From positions 125,268,640 through 125,332,639 of the forward strand of contig NC_081410.1 in the NCBI RefSeq assembly GCF_030272615.1: DNA of 64,000 nt. Reading direction: 5' to 3'. This document shows positions 20,951 through 34,400 of this stretch, piece after piece. Origin of the DNA: Cryptomeria japonica (Eukaryota > Streptophyta > Pinopsida > Cupressales > Cupressaceae). Numbering within the stretch: position 1 is the first letter of the stretch; every line of letters begins with the position of its first letter. A program made the translations under genes and the position numbers. The notes beneath the pieces are model-generated. The model did not search any database and was not told where the DNA came from. It saw only the letters and a program-made list of their open reading frames with translations.

Positions 20951-23596
20951 ATGTCGAACAGGAAGAGGGGTAGGAAACTTGAATGTGGGGAAGGCCAGGA
21001 GAGGCCAACAAAAAGAAGAACGTTGTCTTTGTACTTTGGCATTGGAAAAGATTATGGTAAAAATCAGGAAGGTACATCATCACAAGTACAATTACAAAAT
21101 TTGCCACCTGCACCGCATGTTGAAGACGGCGGCGAACCTGATATCTCAGATCAGGATGATCTTGAAGAAGATTATTTGGTAGATACCCAAGTTAGTCGGA
21201 ATGATATAATCGACTTGGGTGATAATGCCATTGATGATAATGCACGAAAGGGGAAAAGAAAAGCCATATCAAAAAAGGGTGAACCACAATCAAAAAAGGA
21301 TTGGGAGTGAGATATGTCAGTGAGGAATTTTCAAATTAATTGGGCATCAAAGTATCCATTCATTGAACTAGTGGAGAATCCAATTGAAGGCGAGCCTCCA
21401 ATAGAATGCAGGTGTAATATTTGTACTTGGAAACATAACAAGGAAATTAGGTTGCAGCTAAAATTTGACACCATAGAAAAGCATATGGGTAAAGTTTATG
21501 AAAAACAAATGATAGACGGGGTTGAAAAATCAGTGATAAGATGGAAAATAAAGGAGGAATGTAAGCATGTGAGGAATGCCGAAGAGTATTATTTTCATGA
21601 GAAAATACAGATGAAGCCTACTGAAGTTAAAGGTTATATTGAAGCTATTTTTGGAAAAGAAATGCAAATAGAACAACTGGGAAAAGTTGTTCAGTTAAGC
21701 ATTGTTTTTTATATTTTGAGCAGAGGGCGTGCTATGACAGATTTCCCATCAATTATTGGTTTATTACACTTTTTGAAAATTCCTAACTATCCTAATAGAC
21801 ACTGGTCAGTAAATAGTGGATGGGAATGGGCAAGTTGTCTTGCTAAGGTTGAAAAAGAAGATGTAAAGGAAAAAATAAGAGAGTCAAACTTTATTGCATT
21901 TTCTATAGACGAAGTTACGGTAGTAGACAATACTTCATGGGTATGCATGCATGTTTATATTGTAAAGAATCATACCCGCCAACCTCATCTACTATATGTT
22001 GCTAAAATGAAGGAGAGTGCGATAGTGGAAAATTTATTTCAACTAGTAAAGAGAAGTTTAATTGAATATGGAGGTATGAATGACATGACGGTAGCCAAAT
22101 AATTGGTTTGTGTTGGAGCAGATGGAGCTTCAATAATGCAAGGTCACATGAACAGTCTTTGTACAAAGATTGAAACTTCATTTGCACCATACATTACTGC
22201 AATTCACTGCATGACTCACAGAATGAATCTAGCTTTTGGAATTGTGAGCAAGTTTGCTTCGGTTAAAAAAATTCAAATTTTAATCAAAGAGCTCTACTCA
22301 CACTTCTGTTGAAGTCCCAAGCGATTTATAGAATTTCAACACTTTGCTGATGGAATAACTGATGGGAACAAGCTTCTCAAAGATAATGATACCAGATGGA
22401 TCTCTTTGGATGGTCCAGCGCATCGAGTGTTTTCAGAATATCCATCCTTGATTGGACTATTTCACACAACTTGTGACGAATCACATCAACCAAAATTTCC
22501 TGAACTTCTTTGCAGGTTAAGTAATTTAGAGACACTCTTAACTTTAGCAGCTCTTCTGCCCATGCTAGAGGAAATGAGGAATATTATGAAGGCTGCCCAA
22601 AAAAGAGCTCTGTATATTGCAGAATATGCTACGCTATGTAAGATGACATGCATGACCCTTGATAATCTCTATCGAAATCAACCAACACTATCTGATGAAA
22701 AATTTGTTAAGTGGTGGACACTCACAGATTTGAACAATCCTGATAACTTTTTACAAATCGGTGCAAACGGGGAGGTATGTGCCAATGTACAAGGAGTTGA
22801 GATACCAATGCACTTCTATGCCACAGTCGACTCCGAGGACCCATGAAAGCGCCCCAGGAAGCAACTAGCAAGAGTTACAAGGGAAGATTTTGACAAGATT
22901 GTTGAGACTGTAACTACTTCTGTGAAGAAAATTGCATATGATCTTTCCTCACAAATTAGAAGTAGATTCCCTCCTGACAACCTTCTCGAAGCCATGTCTA
23001 TTTTGTTTGCTCATTATTGGAGCCTCAACATTGCATCCGATTTTTGAAGTAAGCTACTGATTTTGATAAAACAATTTTGCACATCCAGAGAATTGAATGG
23101 AGTAACTATAAATGGAATATTAGACGAAACTCATCTTTGAGAGAAATCATCTCATTTTGCATACACTATGAGAGAACAATATGCCAAAATGGAGAACCCT
23201 CGTGAAGAGGGATCGATAACAGGGCTTTGAAAAACTGTAGCTGAGAACCAAGGGTTGCGTGATTCAATACCAGAATATGTGAAGCTTGCTGATTTATGTC
23301 TTACCATGATATTGGGCTTGGTGGAAGATGAGATATTTTTTAGTGCTTTGGGGTTCCTAAAATCAAAGCTAAGAAACAAACTAGACAAAAAATTGGAAAA
23401 TTGCTTGAGGCTCTATACATCTAGGTATGATGTCCACACTTTTCCTTATGATAGGGTACTGCAAATCTGGAGGTCCAAATGTGAAAGAAGAGGTTTGGGA
23501 AACACTTCAAACCAAAGTGCCAGTGGGACTATTGCCCCATGTACTGGACCTACTAGTAGCATTGAGATGCAGTTCGACAAAGGTATGCAGACTTAG
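20951..23596 (+). pseudogene. hAT-superfamily transposase relic, single frame with seven stops
   Basis: A cut-and-paste DNA transposase. The frame from ATG 20951 (MSNRKRGRKLE, basic) to TAG 23594 has no frameshift but seven internal stops: TGA at 21308, 22310, 22844, 23045, 23138 and 23228, and TAA at 22100. A partial BED-like zinc motif (CRCNICTWKHNKEIRLQLKF, then EKHMGK) lies at about 21401-21490. The RNase H-like core shows FSIDEVTVVDNTSW and GADGASIM with HCMTHRMNLAF, the first two acidic positions and the H-C-x-x-H block. The C-terminal dimerisation region at about 23255-23420 has VEDEIFFSALGFLKSKLRN. The order matches plant hAT transposases of the KIAA1586-like/DUF4371 type. Terminal inverted repeats and an 8-bp duplication were not identified. 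Confidence 0.85.
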
Positions 23597-23599
23597 AGT

Positions 23600-24794
23600 G
23601 AAGAAACTTAAACCACATACAAGAATCAAGAAAGCTATGAATTTGATGAGGATGAATGGCAACTATAAGAGATTGGCATTTATTAATCTTATTACTATAT
23701 CTCATCATTCATATTACAAAAGCATATTACTTTTTGCAATTAGAATTTAATATTGATTTGTAATTGTATTTTTCAACTTTCTATTTCTAGATTTAAAATA
23801 GCATAATAAAAAAAAACCATAATGTGTTTATTAATACAAAGATGTTTATTGTTTATTTATACATGTTAGAGTCTCAAATCTGTGTGATACATTTCAGAAC
23901 CATATGATACAATTCATCCAATAGTAATACACATGTCAAGAACTTAGATTTTCATTAATTCTTTCAAAATATAGCCATATGATACAATTCATTCAATAGT
24001 AATACACCAATCTATGTGATTCTCCATGCAAATTGTAAAAGTGAATACAAAGTTTTAGAACCCTTTGCAAATGGCCCTGAATTCCCTTTTGTAGAAACAA
24101 GAGAGCAACAATAGCTCCTGTGTGATTCTCCAATGTCCATGCAAAAGTGAATACAAAGTTTCAGAACCCTTTGCAAATGATCCTGAATTCCCTTTTATAG
24201 AAACAAGGGAGCAACAACAACTTTAGGTTGAATTGCAAGTTTGCAACATGTGAAGACTGAACATCAAAATCACAAACTCAACACAGATTTATAAGGCCAT
24301 CATAGGCCATATTAGCAATTTAACATCTGCTACATGTTTGATGTCTCCTGTTCAAAAAACAGAGTTCAAAATTAAATATTAATTCACGCCATGACAAATT
24401 AAACATAGATAATAGCAGTGCCTAAAACCTACTAATCATAAATAGAGAAATGCATAAATGTTAAATCAAGGGAGAATTTGAGAATACAAATTTACTGGCT
24501 GAAGTTTTGCACTGTGCATCATAGATTCATAGGCTGGATTAGCAAAATAGCAATAGCGAGTGCTGGTTTTTTCCTATTCATAAAATAGATTCATAGGCTA
24601 GATTAGCAAAATAGCAATAGTGAGTGTATCATAGATTCATAGGCTGGATTAGCAAAATAGCAAACATAAAAAACATAAAACCTTGAAATTAAGAGTAAAA
24701 GAAGAAAATTGTGCAATACATACTATGATTCTTAAGATTTCTATGCCAGTTTTTGTAGGGTGCTCCACTCTTCGTCTGATGGAAGGTCAATATT
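23600..24794. repeat. Non-coding stretch with three small tandem duplications
   Basis: There is no gene. Direct repeats occur at about 23903/23971 (ATATGATACAATTCATYCAA) and at about 24012-24115 versus 24119-24220 (AAGTGAATACAAAGTTT...CCTGAATTCCCTTTT). A three-copy AGATTCATAGGCTGGATTAG unit with AGCAAAATAGCAA lies at about 24524-24665. They may be the 3' flank of the minus-strand ORF at 24795-28773. Confidence 0.75.
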
Positions 24795-27700
24795 CTATAA
24801 ACTATGGAAATTCAACTCTAACTTCGTCAACATTCCATATTTAGAAGATTTACTTGACATCACTGTTTCATCCAATACCGAATTTAGAGTTGTAAATGGT
24901 TGGATGAATTCCAGAAAACTTTGGGGAGTTGTGTCCTTTGGAAGCAAATCTAAATCAGACTTCATTTTTATCTCCATGTTTTTTTTGTAAGCTTCTTCTC
25001 CAATGAATTTATTTGATGGGTCAATAGTCTTAGGCAAACCAAGTTTAATCAAATTATTTTTCTTTTCTTGCAGCTTCAAGATCTTTTTTCCATAATTTTC
25101 CATAACTTATGATGTTTCCCTTAGCTTCTGGCAATTTTGAATGATAGATGATGTCTTAACTGTGGCATCAATGAGGCTCTTAATTCCCTTGGATGCCAAG
25201 TAGCTGTCACTGGAATTGTAGACTTCTTTCAGAATCTTTTTTGACATATACTCGTTTGAATAAACATGTGTGCTCTTCTCATAGTACCCTTTGATTTTTA
25301 TATAAATTAGTCTTAGACTTTCAGTCAATTGAAACCATTCACACAACTTGTCACTCCTCTGCATTATTTGCTCCCAAATGTTTTCTTGTATATACTTCGT
25401 TGTATTTTTTGTATTATCTTTCAATCTATCCTCCAACATTTTTATTTTATCATTTGCATTGCGCAGGTCTTCTTTCATTTGTGCACATTTTTTTCTTTCT
25501 TCCTCTACTTCCTCTTGCAAATGTTTTTCTTTTTCCTTCCCATGATCCAATAGGTCCTATAATTTTCTCATTTTGGTAGCAGCAGACTCATAACTTTTGT
25601 ATAATTTTTGAAAACTGGCTCTTTCCTTATCAATTTTTTTACTGCTTTTAGCCAGTTTTTTTGTCAGGTCTTTCAATTTTGCATCCATCTTCTCTTGCTC
25701 TGCAATTTCTACTGCAGAACCCAAATTTTTTATCCTTTTCTGTAAACCATTGCACTTGCTATCTGCTGCTTTCCTCCTTGATTTTTTCGTTTTCCAGGTC
25801 TGCCTGTAACTTTTCTATTTGTTTCTCCAATTTATTTTTTTCTCTCTCCACCTTTGGCAGTGAAGTGTAGACCACTTCGTTAGTCCTTTTTGACACACTA
25901 ACTTTTTCCACATTATGTACTTTGGAAAAATCTATTCGGAGGGTGCTAACTTGTAATTCAAAGGGATCTATCTGACTATGTGGTGGATTTTTATCTTTAG
26001 TTGGGGCCAGGGGCATAACAACCATGAACTCCATCATATCTTTCTGTGGGTCATATGTTGAAAATACCCTGTTCCTTGCAGGTTGTTCATTTACAACTTC
26101 AGTCAGGGAAACCCTATGAAATGCTTTCTTTTTTTCTTTATTTTCTTTTGTTGTGTGTTCATATTTTTCATAGTAATCACAAAATTGAAAATCTGGGCTT
26201 GCTGAAGCAATTGAATGTTTGAAAGGTGACATAGGAATACCATAGGCTCTAGTTCCACTTATTCCTGTGGTTTTAACTAGTGCTTGACTAGGATTACCAA
26301 CAACAGTTCATGATCCTATCCCACTCCCATTGACACTTTCATGTGTAGTTTTCATAATCTTTTGAGGTGTGTGATCTGAAGCTGCAAATGATTGATTTGT
26401 AGTGTCAGTGGCACTTGATATAGGATTCTCAATAGTATGAGATTGAGTATCTTCCACTAGTGGCCTCTTGCGAGATATTTTTTGTTGTTTCCCTTGTCCA
26501 ACACCAAGACAACTAGTATCAGTAGTAGTACCCATGCCAACCCCACCGATCACAGTGGAACTTGACTGAACAATAATAGGAATACTATCCCCAGATTCCC
26601 CACTAGTGGCAGTGGCACTTGATTCACCACCAATGGGAATACCATGATGTGGTGGTGGTTGTGGATTTGAACCTGAAACAAATGTAGGTGTACCCTGAGG
26701 GTAATTAGTAGTACCTATCCGTGATGAATTTGAAGAGTCAAGTCCAATGACTGGTTTAACACTAACAGTACCTTTTGATTTTGACCCTGATGGAAGTTGT
26801 ACCTCAAGTAGATACCAAATGCCCTCTCCTCTGGGACCTAGACCACCACCTTCAAAACCCATTTTTTCCATAATGCTTGCCCCTTTGCTATATTTGTCTT
26901 TCATTGCCACATGGACTGCACCTAATATTTTAGTGACTGTAGTAGTTGTTTGAGTGGGCTCAACCTCATACTGATCATCATCTTCACTCTTGTCATGTGT
27001 TGTTGTGGGATGCTCCATATTCCACAATTTTCTAAACTCTCCATCCTCGTCGATGGTCTCAAATTCTACACTTGTCTTTGGTTCACTGAGATTCCTCATC
27101 ATACTCCAAAACTTATTTATTTTGGTTTGAGTCCAATAATTCTCTTTACATTCGTGCATAATTGATTTGGGAATAGTTTTCTTAGATGGATTAGCAGATT
27201 TTAGGTAGAAATTGTAGGACCTCCTATTTTGGATGCCCTAGCCCTCCTCTGTTGTCCTCTGTGTGTGTAGTGCCGTAATTTGTGATGAAATTTCTTCTAT
27301 TGAATTGTTATTGTCAGCTGCAATTTTCTCCATCTCTTTTTTAACCTCATCCCAGGAGTCCATGTTTTTAAGCTTTTCTAGTAATGGTTTACTTTCATGT
27401 TGACATAACGCTGAAGAGTTCCCATTTTTCTTAAGCCTTGCTTGAACTACACCAATTGGATCATACTGCCAGAGACCCTCATCACCAAATTTAAAAACTG
27501 TCAAAAAATCATGTGCCACATTGAATGCTTTTCTCTCAAATGTGAACCCTCCACATGAGAAAGGCAAGGAAGGAAATATTCTCTTCTTTTGCTGACCATG
27601 GAAGTGCCTATCTATGCTCTCCAATTGCCATACAGACTCTAATGCAAATACCCTCCGTGTCACATGTATTGGAAGTTTGTATTGTTTTACTGTCAATCCG

Positions 27701-28773
27701 TAAAACCTTAACAGAGTGAATTCTTTCATGAAGAACCAGTCAGCCAATTCTATTTGACTTCCGAGTTGAATGCAATCTCTACAAGACACAAACAACCTAG
27801 GTATTGGAGTGCTTGTAATTTCATTATACATTGGTGCCAAAAAGAAGTACAAAATGGTTGTAGTTCTTTCTGTTATCATGCATCCTTATCTTTGGTGTCC
27901 AATCATATATTGGACACTCTGTTCTCTTCCTAGTCTTCTCATCAATCTTATAGCTCACAATTTGAAGCTTGTTGGTCTCGAATATTGCATGATACTTGGA
28001 TAGAAGGAGATAGCACAAGTAGGATGAGAACCTAAATGTCTTACATGAACCTTTTTTGATCATTAGTAATTATTTTTGTATGGATTTTGCAATGTGCTCA
28101 ATAAAATTATATCTTACTGGTTGATCTACACAATGGATATTATTAATCATTTCAAGAAGGCTTGCACCCACTTCCCTATCATTTTCCAATCCCAAGAAAA
28201 ATGAAAGCAAGGAAATAGTATCCCCAACCCATGGAACAAAAATATTAGAATCATAAGAAGGCTTATGATTCTAATCCAACACAATACCAGTACCACTCTT
28301 TATTAGACCTTTGATAAATGAATCTCTGCGACTTGGATCAAGACTCTCATAATTCCCTGCTAGCTTTTCAAGGTCAATTTGAACATTTGAGTTTTGGGCT
28401 TCAAATTCTAGGTTCAACAAACGAGCAATTTTTCCTCGTTTATGGATAGAATTTCCTCTTTTGTATTTTTATTGACAATTGCTTTTTTATCTTTATCATA
28501 ATTTTTGGCATAGACCATGACAAAATTAGGGCAAGAGAATACTTCAGGTAACACCATGCTTCCCAATCCAACATCCCACGATGCGATTTTATATGTTCTT
28601 TGTTGTAACATTGGGTTGAAAACAATAAATTTTGCCCTGCATGGATCTGTTGCCTTACTAGACAATGCATATCTAATATCTATGATACACTTTTCACCAT
28701 GGATAGCAGGGTCATAAATATCATGGTATTCATCAATGAAACCTAGTGTCTTAACCAGTTTGGTTAGGTACAT
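24795..28773 (-). pseudogene. G-patch and coiled-coil ORF related to the LTR-borne ORF
   Basis: A long decayed ORF of about 1,300 codons, minus strand. The stretch 27879-26232 stays in one frame across isolated stops; frameshifts lie near 28430, 28060-27880 and 25760-25550. The N terminus (28773-28414) has CPNFVMVYAKNYDK and KEEILSINEE. Then comes FRFSSYLCYLLLSKYH (about 28040). These blocks resemble, in order, CPELVRECIARYDP, GETLLAINREV and FFMSSYLLYCLA of the ORF in the giant LTRs. A G-patch lies at 26898-26785 (SKGASIMEKMGFEGGGLG, then GEGI), followed by a Ser/Thr/Gly-rich region. Heptad-rich Lys/Glu coiled coils (about 25870-25760 and 25550-25400) and a Lys-rich tail ending at 24795 close it. 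Function unknown. RNA binding is the usual G-patch role; use by a retroelement is inference. Confidence 0.6.
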
Positions 28774-29164
28774 TTTTTTTTTTCTCTTGGCTTCTTGTTG
28801 AACTACTACTTCCCGTTTTCCCCATTACTATTATTGTTAATAATTCAAAATAATGCTAGATAAAAACCTAAAAATGATAACCCTCAAATTGGACCACAAG
28901 ATTACCAAAAGAAAAAAAGGCGGGATGTAGGTGTTCTAGATTTTATCTAGAATTTCTATTTCACTAGATTGGTGCAGACAGTCTCTGTTGCAACTTGCAT
29001 TCCTCAATCTAGTAGTTGTTTCTGAATCTCCCTCGATTTACAGGTTTGTCCATGAAATGAAATACGATTATGATTTACGAGTCTCTTATTTTGAAAATTA
29101 TGAAGAGTAGAAAAGTAATACCTAAAGGGCAAATATCTAGAATCATGTTGTAATTTAAAACATT
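28774..29164. other. Non-coding DNA upstream of the G-patch ORF
   Basis: The ORF at 28773 is preceded (minus strand) by an A run of about ten. An ATG at about 28829 would read into the ORF only with a one-base shift in that run, so the true start may be there. Nothing else is recognisable up to the tandem array. Confidence 0.4.
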
Positions 29165-30090
29165 TCAATTCCGAGCGAAGTTCTCAGAAATGTGTTCACT
29201 TCCCACATTTGGACCGAAATCCACCCTAAGTCGTTGATCTTTCCTCAACCAACGGATGATTGTACCTATTGTCAGATATTGTGGGTCCCATGACTTCAGC
29301 CATTTTTCTGGCACGTCACCATGCTCGTGTCACTTTTCGGGTCTGTTTTTAAGTCTATTTATTCATTTTAAACTTCCACCCGAAAAAAGATCTTTATAGA
29401 CTTAATTATATTTAATTAAATTTAAAATGTTAAATTCTGGGTGAAGTTCTCACAAATGTGTTCACTTCCAACATTTGTGCTGAAATCTACGCTAAGCCAT
29501 TGATCTTTGATCATCCAACGGATGATGGTACATGTTGTCAGATGTCGTGGGTGCCATGACTTCTACCATTTTTTTGGCACGTCACCATACTCGTGTCACT
29601 TTTCGGGTTTGTTTTTAAGTCTATTTAATCATTTTAAAATTTTACCCGAAAAAGAGCTTTATAGACTTAATTATATTTAATTAAATTTAAAATGTTAAAT
29701 TCTGAGCGAAGTTCTCACAAATGTGTTCACTTCCCACATTTGGGCTGAAATCCACCCTAAGTCATTGATCTTTGATCATCCAACGGACGATGGTATCTAT
29801 TGTCAAATGTCGTAGGTCTCATGACTTCTGCAATTTTTCTGGCACGTCACCATACTCGTGTCACTTTTCGGGTCTATTTTTTAAGTCTATTTAATCATTT
29901 TAAAATTCCACCCGAAAAAGAGCTTTATAGACTTAATTATATTTAATTAAATTTAAAATGTTAAATTTTGGGCAAAGTTCTCACAAATGTGTTCACTTCC
30001 CACATTTGGGCCGAAATCCACCCCAAGCTGCTGATCTTTGATCATCCAACGGATGATGGTACCTGTTGAGTGTCGTCAGATGTCGTCAGT
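29165..30090. repeat. Array of 266-bp tandem repeats, about 3.5 copies
   Basis: The anchor GAAGTTCTCA recurs at 29177, 29442, 29708 and (as AAAGTTCTCA) 29974: spacing 265-266 bp. Each unit has GTGTTCACTTCCMACATTTG, a TTGATCTTTGATCATCCAAC box, TGGCACGTCACCATRCTCGT, CACTTTTCGGGT, and an AT-rich end with ACCCGAAAAAG and ATAGACTTAATTATATTTAA. The last unit is truncated near GTTGAGTGTCGTCAGATGTC. Confidence 0.95.
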
Positions 30091-30327
30091 CCCATAATAA
30101 GAGACATTTAAATTCTAAAGATGTGCAATAGTTTGAGATAACTATTAAATCTAATGTTAATATTATTTGTAAAAATATGAAATTGAAAAATAGTATAAAA
30201 CATGAAACTTAGTTTCTAGAATAAAACAAATAACTAAATAAAAATATAAATTTTGATTTTTTGATATACAATTTGAAAGGTAAAAGTTAAATATAAAAAA
30301 GAAAACATTCAATATCAAATCTAAAAT

Positions 30328-30477
30328 ATTAATTTAAAGTTTAACAAAATTCTTTAAAAATATGTTTACGATATATAATTTTAAAAAATAGTTTAAAAAT
30401 ATATATAAATGTTCAACATAAATTTAGTGTATTAATTTAAAGTTTAACAAAATTCTTTAAAAATATGTTTACCATAT
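30328..30477. repeat. 103-bp tandem duplication interrupted by the giant-LTR element
   Basis: ATTAATTTAAAGTTTAACAA occurs at 30328 and 30431. The first unit continues GATATATAATTTTAAAAAAT, which reappears directly after the element at 46415. The element therefore inserted in the second unit, and the interrupted sequence supports CATAT/GATAT as its target duplication (one mismatch). Confidence 0.8.
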
Positions 30478-31429
30478 TGTTAGTGAACATATTTTGCTCT
30501 TTGCATTTAAATGATTAATTTTAGGACTCTGTTACCTTCTTTTAAGAACAAATGGTTCACTGAACAGTTGGGTAGGCGTTTGTTCAATCACCTCCCTCTA
30601 AATTTTTGCCTAGGTATAGCTCCCTATCTAGATTTTTCATAAAGTGTGTTTTTGTTTTTTATATTTATATCCAAATGAAAGATTTTAACCAGAAAGCATA
30701 TAAGGCCACCTATATCATTCTTGGATGAAAGGCTATAACTTTCCTCATATCTCATAAATAACAGAAACTATCTTCTTAATTTTCAAAGTATGTAATTACA
30801 GTAACTGAAACAAAGTTCAATATACTTCTTCCAAATAAAGACGAACAGATTCAGAGAAAATGAATGCACCCGCAAACATGAATCTTTTCCAGAGTAATCA
30901 ACACATTCAAAGGAAAGAACATCAAAGGAATAATGAAAAACTACAATGAAATAATCAAATACTGTTTCTTGATCAGATGAACATATGCAAAGACATGTTA
31001 TCTATTCGGATTCAAAATACACAGATCTTTCTTCTCCCCAAAAACAATATCACCAGATTTCATATATATATCTTTATGTAATCAAAGACATAATGATACA
31101 TCTGCTAATCTTTTTCCACCACAGATTTCCACCGTTTGATTCCTCCTTTGATTAGGAATAGAAAAATATCAAAACAAACACACGTTCAAGTTTTTTTTTT
31201 AAAATCAGTTACCAAAAATCTAACCCTTCTACCATCAGTTCTACTTAATTTATAGTCTAAACGGGGGGGGGGGGTCTCCCTGAAAACTCGACCACTCCCC
31301 GATAAAATAGTTACGAAACCAATAGAAAATATTTTGGGACAGTTGTCTCGAAGTTTTTGCATAACTATGAAAAATGTTTTTAAAAAAAAAAAAAAAAAAA
31401 GAAAACTGGGCCAAAGCGGATGCATTATG

Positions 31430-34400
31430 TCATATTTCATCATCATCCTTTCCTCCATCTTCGCGAGCATCATGAGCAGCCGTGAGTTCTTGGATCATTG
31501 ATTGGCTTGGGACTTTCATTGCAATAAGCTTTGCAATTGCCACCTCTTTATTACACCTGTGTTGCACCATCTTCTCTGAGTGCTTCGATAGTTGATCATT
31601 CCCAATGAAAACCATAGATTCGATCCTAGCCACTTTGGTTATATCCTCTAGCGTGAAACTACTCCTAACTCTAATCTTCTCCATGTTCAACCAGAATGAC
31701 TTGATTGCTTCCTGTGTACTTGCCCCACAGATTTCTAGTTCCCAGTCATGATCGAGATTAACCACTTTATTATCTTTGACAATACTACTCTGCAAATCCT
31801 GGAGTTCATAGACAGAGGTTTTCGCATCGGTAATTACCAACTGAAAGGTGAGCACCCGCCACATGATAGTTTTCTTTAGCATGAAAAGTTGGCATTCATC
31901 AGATACCAGCTTAATTGAATTTTCTATCAGAAATCTGGTAGTTCCGTACTCTTCGATTTTGGTAAACAGAGGCAGGACATTTTGCCATTTGTGCTCTTCT
32001 TTCTCCCATGGTACAAGATGATTTTGGATTTCGTAAATCAGGCTCTGTACCTCATCACACAACTTTTGGAAGTTGGTAATGTATTTTTCACCATCTTTGA
32101 TTACTTGTTCAATCCATTTTTCAACCGCTTCAGTGATGCTCTTAGCCCGTTGAACTTGATTCATCAACTTCTTGTTTTCCAGAGAAGTTGGGTCAAAATT
32201 CTCAGTGGTATGGGATATTGGAATTGCTCCAAGGCAACCGATGCTATCGATGAACTGAGCCAAAACACTTATATGTCTTTTAAGTTCTCTTTTCTCCCGT
32301 CCATCCTTCTCTGACCGGGTAAGCATTTTCTTCGCTGACATTTGAAAAAAATGGTTATCTGTATCCCTGTTCATTTTTCCCAACTCTACTTTTGTGATTT
32401 CAAATTCATCAGAACCAGCCTCTTTGTTCTCATCTTTCAGTTTGTAAGAGGAAATTTCCGCCGTCCATTTACCAGTTTCCTCGTCATTGTTTAGGTGCAC
32501 GGTGGTCTTGAACCTCTTTGGCCTTGGATTCTTCTCAGAGTACTTGGCAACCATCTCCTGAATTGGAATGGTCACAGGAAGAAAGCTCCTTTTCTTGTTC
32601 ACTGAGGTTGTTAACCATTTAGGAGTCGCAGCAGAATGAGAAGTTCCTTCAATCATCTTTGGGGGTGGCGTCATAGCCACAGTCACTGTTTGGGAGTCTA
32701 GAGCACAAGCAACTTCACCATCCAAATCTTCAATTTCAAAGATCTGAGCTTCAAGCACGACATCTTTGGCTCCCATATCCTTGACCTGGTCCATCTTCTT
32801 CTGGGCGACACTATGTGATTGAGTATGCTGAGGGGTACTGAAATCCAGAGTTGGGCTAGGTTTGCGTCTAGGCTGAGCTGACTTGATTTCCTTACCTACA
32901 CGAACAGGAGCACTATTAGAAGGACATTTTGGTGAAGACATACTTCTCGTAGAAAGAGACTTGGCGTCTGGCTTCATTGCTTTCTTCTTGACCACCCATG
33001 ACACGGTTCTGTCCAGAACTCATTTGGTTCTCGATTGAATGTCATCATTTTCCTTCTCATCCCAATTAATTGGGGGCATTTCAGTCTCTGCATGGGCTAA
33101 ATACCCTGGTTCAAACAGTTCAAGATAATCTTCTTCAAGCCCTTTAATATCTATCTTTATTTGCAGAGAAATAACCTGTTCCAACACCAATCTCATATTT
33201 TCTCTTTTGAAGACTTCAAGTTCATCTGAACAGTCTTCCCAGAAATCTTCTAACTGTGGCATGGGAAGATAAGGCATTAAGCCAAGGCTCCTAGAAAATC
33301 CTTTGTTGTCAAACCCTTTCCTTTTAGCATACAGTGAGAAATTAAAATTTCTAAGGTCTGCTCCTATACTTAGTGCATCAGACATTGAATTACAGGATAA
33401 CACTCCCAAATGTATTGGAAAATGACCTTCCCACTTGTCCTTAGGCTGTGCCTTCTTCACCACGGAAGTCAGTTGTCTGCATACTTCTGCTAGGACAAAA
33501 CAATCAAAACAGAAATACGGAAGCTTGAACGGTTCCCCTTTAAAGCCTCCCACTCGTATATAGCAAAAGCATGGGAACTGGATGTAAAGGCTTCCAAACT
33601 TCTTAATCAAGGACTGTGCATCATCTGAAATCCGCTTGGCTTTTGTACCTTTCAGTTCATGACACATATCGCCCAGGAATGCATTATGTACCCTTCTGAA
33701 ATCTTGTAGGGCATTGTCTTTTTGTAGCATTGGATAAAACTCATACACCGGAACATCTTCCTCAGTGGGCTGCTTGGGTATACCCGTTAACCCCTTAACA
33801 CAGGCCAGACAATACAAAAGATACGATGACATGAAGAAGTTTTGTTGAAATTGCTTGGCTAGACTCAACTGCTCTCTCATCGAATCAGTAATTAACTCCG
33901 CCCAATCCAGATATTGTTTTCCTTCCAGAACTAATTGTACATAGCAATATATCCAATCATCAAAGCTATAAGCTTTGGCAAAACCTCTGGCTCAATGCAA
34001 CAGAAGCATTACATCGTGGATATGTGGCAACATGTGGTTCTTGTTAGGATTTTTAGGTAGTCTAGAACCACCTCTCTGAGGGACCTTCAACCAGAACTTC
34101 ACCACATTATTCCTGTGTCCGGCTCTATCTGCATTTAACTCACTAATTGACTGAGCAGGGGAGAAATTAGAAAACTAATAATCTGGTATTTTGAACACTG
34201 AAGCAATCACTTCGCGGTTAATGGCGAGAAGGGTTTCACCATTATCTCTTTTAATAGTTTCAGATACAGGGTCATATCTAGCAATACACTCCCGAACAAG
34301 CTCTGGACAAGGAATTGTAGGAGGAAAGGCTACAGCTTCTAAAAGTCCACTACTCAAAATCTCTATACAAAAAGACTTATCAACACCCTTGAACACCCTT

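Noticed and set aside
20951-23596. Alternative genetic code or stop read-through for the TGA codons
   Set aside because: CpG decay of a silenced transposon explains TGA-rich stops more simply, and a TAA is also present.
29165-30090. CRISPR array
   Set aside because: Units are 266 bp and tandem without unique spacers, and the DNA is plant nuclear.
31982-32314. Plus-strand 110-aa ORF conserved in both giant LTRs (also 43001-43333)
   Set aside because: It is the complement of the 994-codon ORF; its conservation follows from LTR identity, and the minus-strand frame is far longer.
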